A stretch of DNA of 64,000 bases from Eutrigla gurnardus (Eukaryota; Chordata; Actinopteri; Perciformes; Triglidae): contig OY741285.1 of NCBI GenBank assembly GCA_963514095.1, positions 15,579,320-15,643,319 of the forward strand, written 5' to 3'. The notes under the pieces are model-generated. The model worked only from the letters and a program-made list of their open reading frames with translations, searched no databases and had not been told where the DNA came from. Position numbers and translations under genes: made by a program. The first letter of the stretch is position 1, and every line of letters begins with the position of its first letter. Positions 56,476-64,000 of the stretch are shown piece by piece.

Positions 56476-58916
56476 CTGCAGAGGATCGCCACAGTTAGTC
56501 CGGCTCGGCTCACATGACACTCACCGCTCACACATCTGTACATTCACACATTTTTACTTTTTTCTTTGCAGAGCGGCGGACCAGGATCGAACCACCGAGT
56601 TTCTGGGACTAAACACAACTGATGGCACACGTCGTGGACGCTTTGTCTTCTGGTGAACCAGGAACCAGGTCCGTCACCACCAAATGTAAACAGACACTGA
56701 GTCGGTGAAGACCGGTTATTTATACACGCTGACGTGGGGTCACCGCGTCGTGTTACAGCCCCACGGATAAATATAGTCCCTCCTGGCCATGTGCACGCCG
56801 TCCTCGCTGTCATGAGTCGTCACGACTTCCCAAACAACCACCTCTGCACAAGAGCGTTTCTGCACCGCCACATATCAGCAACACTACCATCATCAAGATG
56901 AGAATACTACCAGTACTACAAATATAAAGTGCTGCAGGAAGTATTCAGATGTATTACTAAGTAAACGTACAAATATGAATATAATAAATAAAAACTAGTA
57001 AAAGTATTAACCTGTGACTGTATCTATTATATCATTAGACTATCATGACTCAGTATTAATGTAAAAGCAGGATTTTATTGTTGTACTTGGTTTAAGTGGA
57101 GCTTAACTATTAACTAGTGATTATATTCATCATTGATTAATCAGCTGATGATTTCTCTATTAATAGATTTTTTGTTTATAAAAAATAGAGAGAAAAGTGA
57201 GAAATGTAGTCACAGTTTGTTTACTTCAAAACCTTAACATCGTTACTAATATACATATACAGTATTTATATTATTTAAATCTTCACATTTGAGAAACTGG
57301 AACCATAAAATGTTTTGAAGTGAAAAATAAATGATTAACAACAATAATTTTATGTTATTTAAATCATTGATAAACAGTTTCAGATGAACTTTTATAAACA
57401 ATTTGATAGTTGAAACATCACATTTTAGATTTTCTTTCTTTGTTTTGCATGCAAAAATTTTAATTTGTATCAAAGTAAAGTGTTCAATATTTGTAGCATG
57501 AGAAGAGAGTACAAGTACTTTAAATCTGTGACCTTTGTAATACTGTCCTGTCCCACGAGAAGTAAATGGTCACTACCACCGGCGAGATCTGAATGATGTC
57601 ACATCTCATAAAAAGAAGATTACACGTCAGATTAAACCCGAGCTTCTGTTACATCAGCAGTTTTCAGTTTGGATCATGTTTGTTGTTGTTTTTACACAAA
57701 CAGACGAGCCGACAGCTTATGCCGTAATCAGTCTCCACATCCAAACTGCTCTTTCCGCGTTGCCGTGGCGATGCAGATTTGTCGGCTTCAGTCATCTTTG
57801 GCACAAAAACGGGATTCAGTTTAATCGGTCGGAGGCCGAGGACGGCTGAGATTATACCGCTAATCACCATCGATCACTGATCAGTAAACAATAATAATAG
57901 TAATATAATAGTAAAGTAGATTTACGTAAGAAGTGTACTTTTCATCATTTTATCTCACTTTATACTTCTACATTTCAGAGGAAATATTGAACGTTTATTT
58001 TAGGTTAGGGTTAAATATATAAAAGACACGTGCTTTCATCAGCTGGTATCAACATTAATGACATCCATCCATCAACCATCAAATCAGATTGCTCCAAACA
58101 TTAAGTCCTGCCTCTTGTTTCCCTCAGAAATATGTTGGCGAACAGAAGACGCAGACTTGAAAATCGACGCCACTCTGGGTCTCATTTCAACTTCACTGAA
58201 CTTTTAGGAGCAGGATTAGACTTTGAATGCAGGATTTTTTACACCTCATGGAGTATTTATACATCGTCAAAGTGGAACTTTTCTTTACATAATCTGAGTA
58301 CTTCTTCCACCACTGGTGTTCTTTACCCCCCCTCCTCAAACACAACACAGTGATGCAACTGCCTCTTTACAACCAGCAATGCCTAAACTGTTGCCGTGGT
58401 AACTCCACCCAATAAAGTCTCGTGTGAAAAGGGGCACTTGGCTCAGCTATGTGACCTTCCCCTCCGTGTACATTCATATGTCCTCGACCTTGGACGTTTA
58501 AACAGCGTCACACGTTCAGAGCAAACAGGCAGGAACGAGGTCAGGAGACACGTTAGAAAGATTTAAAGCGTCGTCCTCGTCACACTAAAGTGTGTTTATG
58601 TTTCTAAAACGTAAAAAAGGACAAGCGATATCATGAAAACACAAAAACCAACAATGAATTCATCCTATTAATCTTCTTACTCCATTAAAAACACACGTCC
58701 TGCTGCCACTAATGCTCTCTACAGCACCAAATGTGTTCATCCACCGCTGAAAATAGTCCCGCAACAAATGCACAATGTTGGTTTGATGCAAAACTACAGC
58801 GATCAGATCTAATTGCAGATTTCTGTTTGCTCTTAACCAATCAGAAGCAAGCGTCCACATTAGAAGCCGTTAGCTTAACATTTGAAGAAATCTGCCATTC
58901 ATAAGAGTTCACTCAC
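56476..58916 (-). other. mapt: mapt intron 1, proximal part
   Basis: AT-rich, with a TACT/AGTA transposon fragment near 57,470-57,560. No exon was supported. Confidence 0.6.
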
Positions 58917-58967
58917 AGCAACCTGAGTCGCTGCTTCGCCGTCCGTCTCTTCTGCGCTTGACGCCAT
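58917..58967 (-). CDS. mapt: Candidate alternative first exon of mapt (17 codons)
   Basis: Within a CpG-rich block, the minus strand reads GCGAAAATGGCGTC, a strong Kozak/YY1-type start. It then encodes MASSAEETDGEAATQVA and a GCT|GTGAGT donor (58,916). Spliced to the acceptor at 56,476 it stays in frame and adds 23 residues before the usual start. A CCAAT box (AGCCAATCAGAG) lies about 85-95 nt upstream. An overlapping out-of-frame ATG 48 nt upstream would matter only if transcription starts before it. It could instead belong to another minus-strand gene. Confidence 0.5.
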
Positions 58968-59070
58968 TTTCGCGGCGCCGCCTTTTGTAATTTTTCTTGC
59001 CGTGGCGCATGAACATAACGTCCCCATTCGTTCTCCTGCCAGAGAGGCTCTGATTGGCTGTTGTTGGGCC
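58968..59070 (-). promoter_or_regulatory. mapt: Internal CpG promoter of mapt (candidate)
   Basis: It contains CGCGGCGCCGCC next to the YY1-type site and an inverted CCAAT box near 59,052-59,058. It is read leftwards into the 17-codon exon. Confidence 0.45.
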
Positions 59071-61095
59071 TACAGTATTTGAGTCGCTGAGATGAGCAGT
59101 GATTTAGAAAGGTCTGGAAGCGCCAGAATAACCAACTTTTCATAGGCTTGTTAACACTGAGACTTATCATTTAAACATCAGGAGCCATTTAAAATAAAAA
59201 TGGCAGTGAGATGTCCGTGTGAGACTCCTAATGAATAGCCTCTATGCTCTCGGGGCTCCCGGAACAAAACCGCCATTGTAGCATTACGCATGACAGAGTC
59301 CCAACAACAAGGACACTGCACACTCGCCAGCAACGACCATCCAGTCTGAGGAGCCGCTCGCTCTGAGGAGCCACTCTGCATCCGGGAGCTCAGCCGGCCG
59401 GAGAGCAAACAAACAGGGCTGATAAGAGAACTGGGTAAACTGTACATGCACGTTAGTCTGCAGCACGGCGGAGATATTACAGTTCTGCTAAATGTTTCCG
59501 GGACGTTCACCTGCTGCAGAAAGGGAACATGACAGCGCTCTTTGCGGGGCTGAAAGGTCAGCTGACGCAGCTCTCAGGGCCGTGTGAAAGTGTAATCTTG
59601 GCCCAGGACCACGACTGCCGAGCAAACCCGGCTAAGACGGCTCTGCAGGGAGCTCAGCCGGCGGGACGTTGACACGACGCCAGCAGCAAGACAGGCAGGC
59701 CAAAACTGTCTGTGTGTGTGTGATGCACCAGACATCACTGGAGTGAACATGCAGCCATGTTACGAAACCCGGAATCTTGAGAAAGATCTCTGGTTGAATC
59801 AAATAGAAACTGAGACGAAATCTAGTCTCATATCAACATAACATGGACCTTAAAACTGACAAAAGCAGCGACGACATCCAAATACATCATGTCGTTCCTT
59901 CGTCACGGTTTCTGTGTTGACTAGGACGGAAACCCGGGAACGCCGTCCGGCTCACTGGCGCCCTCGCAGCTCAGCTGAGAGGCGAGGACGCTGCTCTCTC
60001 GCTTCATCGCTTCTCCATCTCTGACCTACTTTCCCTCCCTCTCTGTCTCCCTCTCTGTCTCCCTCTCTGTGTGTTCTCCACCGACTCTACCTTTCGAACG
60101 TGGAGGAGCTGAAGGTGGAGCCTTTGTTTCCTCACCTCCAGGATGTTAACCACACCCTAACCGCCCCACGCCTCCCTCAAAAAACAAGACACATGTGACA
60201 CGCTATCGAAGCGGGAGTGATTCTTCTGCCGTCGTCATGGTGCAAAAGGCAAAGTCACCTCCAGCTGCTGCATGTTTCAATATGTACACAACACACACAC
60301 GAACACACACACACGAACACACTCATCAGCGGTGAAATGAACCGTCCTCCATCAGCATGGCGTCAATTAACAGAGTACAAGAACGTTGTTAAAGCCTGCT
60401 GGCATTTCTCCTCTCTGCAGACGGGAGATTCATCTCCTCTTTTTCTTACAAATGCACACAAGAGAAGTGTATTATTTTTGCCTGGGAATCCATTTGTCTT
60501 TACATAGATGGGGAAAAAGTGTAAATAATCTAGGAATAATGATAAACATCATGTTACTCAAAGTGTCAAAACGATTCCCCAAAACTCGAGGTGACGACTT
60601 CAAAACTGTTTGCTTCCCTTGTCTAAAGCCTAAACATTTTTATTTATTTAAAGATTCTCAGTGATGGTCGCCATGGTGATCTTTGAAGGCTTCATTGTAG
60701 GCAGTCGGACCAGACTCTCATCTGAGAGGCTCCTTCAGGTCTGACTGACTAGAGAGGAGTTAATATTTAGTATATTTAGTCGTCGCATTAAACAGAAATA
60801 AATATGAAATTGTGTTAGAATATTTGGTATTTTTGCTTCAAAATGTTGCAGATGACTTTTCTGTCCGATAAATCAACGTACAGCTTCTTCTTTTTAAGCA
60901 GATTTGTAAAAAGACTCAAGCTCAGACGTTCCAGTGATGTTGGTGGTCTTTGCCAGCCTGAGCTCCCGAGGCCGGCAGGATGAGGTCGCCTCTGGACCCA
61001 AGCCCACAAGAGGCAGCAGCCAATCAAGGCTAAATGGAGCGCTACGGCGCGGACTCATTTCATAATGTTCAACGTCGCCGAAGCCGATGACTCGA

Positions 61096-61103
61096 TGACG
61101 TCA
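61096..61103. promoter_or_regulatory. CRE palindrome TGACGTCA
   Basis: A full cAMP-response element lies in a CpG-containing stretch 1.7 kb downstream of the mapt first exon, near a CCAAT motif (AGCCAATCAAGG, 61,018-61,029). A possible intronic enhancer; not tested. Confidence 0.35.
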
Positions 61104-61626
61104 GCGGCCGAACTGAGAGGAGCGATTGTCTCGATCAAAGCCCTGAAATATTACTGTGAACCTGCATCGACTAAAGGATGAAGCCCCTCCTTGTCCTAGA
61201 TGTAGAATGAGCTGGAAACTTCCTCATAGATTGTTATACTAATAACGGAGGTGGTTCTTTGAACACATGGTAAAGCGCTGCAGGGATGGCTCTCAGCCAA
61301 CAGGAAGTCAGCACCACGGTTCCTCCGTCACAAAGCCAAGGGAGCTTCTTTGTTTTATTGTAGAAAATAATCTCTGTGGCAAACAAAACGTTTACGTACA
61401 CGACACGCAACTCTTGTGAGCTTTGAAGCGGGAATGTGAACGGGAGCTAAGTAACCTTAGCCTATAAAGGAACGACATCATAGTCACGTGACACACAACG
61501 AGTCTGCGAAGGTGGACTAGTAAAAGCTTCAGAACTAAGATGTTATATTTTATATTGTCGAAGGAAACGTTACTTCAGAAAACAACGAGGGGTCAGGACT
61601 TTATTTCTTCAGGATTCTGTCTCTAA

Positions 61627-61643
61627 AGGGGGGGGGGGGGGGG
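61627..61643. repeat. Poly-G run
   Basis: About 17 consecutive G on the + strand (poly-C on the mapt sense strand). Confidence 0.9.
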
Positions 61644-62765
61644 CAGCTTTCACTTCTGGGCCCCCAGTGCAGGTTTACGGCCCTGTGCAGACTAGCTCCT
61701 GAGGATGTGAAGGAGTCCTGCAGATCACAGGTATCAGGCTATACAGGCACGAAAACAGCGCATTAGCCCTATTGTTTTCATCGGGCTTTAACGTGCACCT
61801 ACTGCGCCATCATCCTGTCCGCTGACCCCGAGCCGGATTACAGACCAGCCCATATGTGTCAGATAAGCAGCCCGGTTGCTGCTGCGCTGCTGCTGCTGCT
61901 GCTCACTCTCCACCGTCGTCGGATGAAAAATGGGCTTGGCATTTGCGCACAAGGCGCCGCATCGTCCCCGATTCCCAGCAGAGAACCCGCTCCCTAAATA
62001 ATGCAATGAATCATATATATATAGCCGACATCCTTTCACATTAAAACGCAAAAGCCCGCCCGACCTGCTCGCTTGCTGCGTGAGCTGCGGGTTATTATGG
62101 AATAAAAGAGATGCTGGTTAGAATAAAGGAGCTGCACGTACATCGATGCTCGACACCCGTTTAGGCCCTCAGAAGCAAGAAAGAGGAGAAAGATCCAGAA
62201 AAACAACGTGGAGACACAGATTCACGCTGGAATCACAGCAGAGCCGCAATACGTGTCACCGAAATAACACTGAATCATTGTCCTCCTGGGACTCTGTAAT
62301 AATGAGATTATAGATATTATATGTGCCGGATTACGTCTTGTTACAATCCCGAGTGTGAACCTGCTCCGGAGGAAGAGGATGGAGATGTTTGTGGGGCTTT
62401 TTCTGCAGGAAATGAGGAAAAACGCGGAGGGAGGCTGCAAGAAAAACACCTTTGTGTGTTTGCTGGAGGATCGACGCTCGATTCAATTAAAACAACAACA
62501 AAAAACATCAGAAATGTGCAAAACGAGCCGCTGTACGAGGACGCGCATTTCATCCATGTGCGTGATATCAGTGTAACGCTGCGAGGCCCGACCTCTCCCA
62601 CCAGGACCGAGGAAACATGAAGGGACGAGACGAAATGCCGATGGTGAATTACGACGCTGCGATGGGTTTTATTTTGCGCTGCTCGCTGCGATGTTTGCGC
62701 GTCATTTCACGCCTGATTTCAACAAATAAAACGTTAAATGTCGGGCTGTGTGTTTCCTTCCTTAC

Positions 62766-62905
62766 CTGGAGTTGCAGACAGCGGTGTTGTGTCTTCAGTC
62801 GCTCACCGGGGCTCACACACACACACGGCTTCTGGTCTCAGTGTCTCGGCCGGCCGGAGGGGGGCGCTGTGGAGCGCGGCGGCGCTGACTGGCTGCTCTG
62901 AAATG
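62766..62905 (-). promoter_or_regulatory. mapt: mapt non-coding exon 1 and promoter
   Basis: On the minus strand a GC-rich block (CGGCCGGCC, GCGCCCC, GCGCCGCCGC) runs into CTGTCTGCAACTCCAG|GTAAGG at 62,766/62,765, a perfect donor. It has no start codon in frame with tau, matching mammalian MAPT exon 0. The 5' boundary is estimated. Confidence 0.6.
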
Positions 62906-63229
62906 CGACCTGTCTGCTCACAGCGGACCATCTGCTTTCATGGAGGCGGTAAACAAAGACATGCAAATACACACCAATAAACGCTTTCTGATTCTGACTG
63001 AAAACACCATTTTCTATCATTCAAATATAAAAAAATATTTCAAAAGCACATTTATCATGCAGTGTAAAAAAAATACTGCCACAAGTTAAAGTCCTGCATT
63101 TGAAAGAAATGTAACTTAGTGAAAGGTACACAAAGTATTGAGATAAGATACAACTTTTTTAATCCCAAAGGGAATTCTTAGAAGTTGCCCAAATATACAA
63201 GATCAAAATAAAAATGATATTTTGATTGT

Positions 63230-64000
63230 GTTCCACCCATCGTCTACCGCTTATCCTGTATTCAGTTGTACTGTAACCAGTCTATCACAGGGCCGACATG
63301 TAGAGACAGACAGGTAACCAGTCTATCACAGGGCTGACATGAAGAGACAGACAGGTAACCAGTCTATCACAGGGCCGACATGTAGAGACAGACTGGTAAC
63401 CAGTCTATCACAGGGCTGACATGAAGAGACAGACAGGTAACCAGTCTATCACAGGGCTGACATGTAGAGACAGACAGGTAACCAGTCTATCACAGGGCCG
63501 ACATGTAGAGACAGACAGGTAACCAGTCTATCACAGGGCTGACATGTAGAGACAGACAGGTAACCAGTCTATCACAGGGAGACATGTAGAGACAGACAGG
63601 TTACCAGTCTATCACAGGCTGACATGTAGAGACAGACAGGTAACCAGTCTATCACAGGGCTGACATGAAGAGACAGACAGGTAACCAGTCTATCACAGGG
63701 AGACATGTAGAGACAGACAGGTAACCAGTCTATCACAGGGAGACATGTAGAGACAGACAGGTAACCAGTCTATCACAGGGCTGACATGTAGAGACAGACA
63801 GGTAACCAGTCTATCACAGGGCTGACATGTAGAGACAGATAGGTAACCAGTCTATCATAGGGAGTGATGTAGAGACAGACAGGTAGCCAGTCTATCAAAG
63901 GGAGACATGTAGAGACAGACAGGTAACCAGTCTATCACAGGGCCGACATGTAGAGACAGACAGGTAGCCAGTCTATCACAGGGCCGACATGAAGAGACAG
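63230..64000. repeat. 41-bp minisatellite derived from an L2-like tail
   Basis: It opens CACCCATCGTCTACCGCTTA, resembling fish L2 3' tails. Then come about 18 tandem copies of a unit beginning GGTAACCAGTCTATCACAGG and ending AGAGACAGACA. Units differ at CTGAC/CCGAC/AGAC and GTAGAG/GAAGAG. The array continues past the window end. Confidence 0.92.

Larger units (their letters stand above)
59071..62765 (-). other. mapt: mapt intron 1, distal part
   Basis: Contains CTCTGTCTCC repeats (about 60,035-60,075), a CA-rich patch (60,285-60,325), a CRE palindrome (61,096-61,103), a G-run of about 17 (61,627-61,643) and a short CTG/GCA run (61,888-61,903). No supported exon. Confidence 0.6.

Noticed and set aside
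62321..62620. A 99-codon plus-strand frame near the tau promoter
   Set aside because: No splice sites or recognisable domain, and overlapping frames on both strands are equally open because of the GC-rich composition.
63270..64000. Regular direct repeats resembling a CRISPR array
   Set aside because: Units abut without unique spacers and vary internally; the host is a vertebrate. It is a minisatellite.

Overview
The window is vertebrate nuclear DNA, most likely from a teleost, possibly a percomorph. The evidence is split genes with GT-AG introns, CpG-rich housekeeping promoters with CCAAT, GC-box and YY1-type sites, and fish-type repeats (Tc1, hAT and Harbinger-like MITEs, L2 tails, minisatellites). 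No prokaryotic features are present.

Two genes dominate and run tail to tail. On the + strand, kansl1 (KAT8 regulatory NSL complex subunit 1) has a CpG-rich non-coding first exon near 7.4-7.85 kb and 14 coding exons from 10,713 to 35,954. The exon phases close exactly into a 1,112-residue protein (human is about 1,105). Its 3' UTR reaches a poly(A) signal near 37.46 kb. A second CpG-rich promoter at about 3.6 kb, with two spliced-looking non-coding exons, may be an alternative kansl1 start. On the - strand, mapt (tau) runs from a non-coding first exon at about 62.77-62.9 kb to its stop codon at 39,991. I assembled 16 in-phase coding exons giving about 731 residues. They include a 681-nt 'big tau'-like exon and six microtubule-binding repeats, against four in human tau. 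This convergent MAPT/KANSL1 pair is the conserved core of human 17q21.31. The repeat number fits reports of teleost tau genes with up to six repeats, but I cannot tell mapta from maptb here.

Layout: 0-0.43 kb holds one possible exon of an unidentified - strand gene. From 0.5 to 3.5 kb are DNA-transposon remnants, including a broken Tc1 transposase copy. From 3.56 to 4.4 kb is the distal promoter. From 7.3 to 37.5 kb is kansl1, with a 12.8-kb intron carrying a hAT element (intact 8-bp target duplication) that itself contains a Harbinger-like MITE, and an isolated perfect 26-bp hairpin. From 37.6 to 62.9 kb is mapt. From 63.23 kb to the window end is a 41-bp minisatellite grown out of an L2-like tail.

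The two genes act in different processes: KANSL1 scaffolds the nuclear MOF/KAT8 acetyltransferase complex, and tau binds axonal microtubules. The best leads for new biology are inside mapt: a 151-nt, fully open exon that would replace the tau C-terminus with a Ser/Thr-Pro-rich tail, an in-frame alternative N-terminus from an internal YY1-type promoter, and a possible poison exon. I found no new mobile or defence system.
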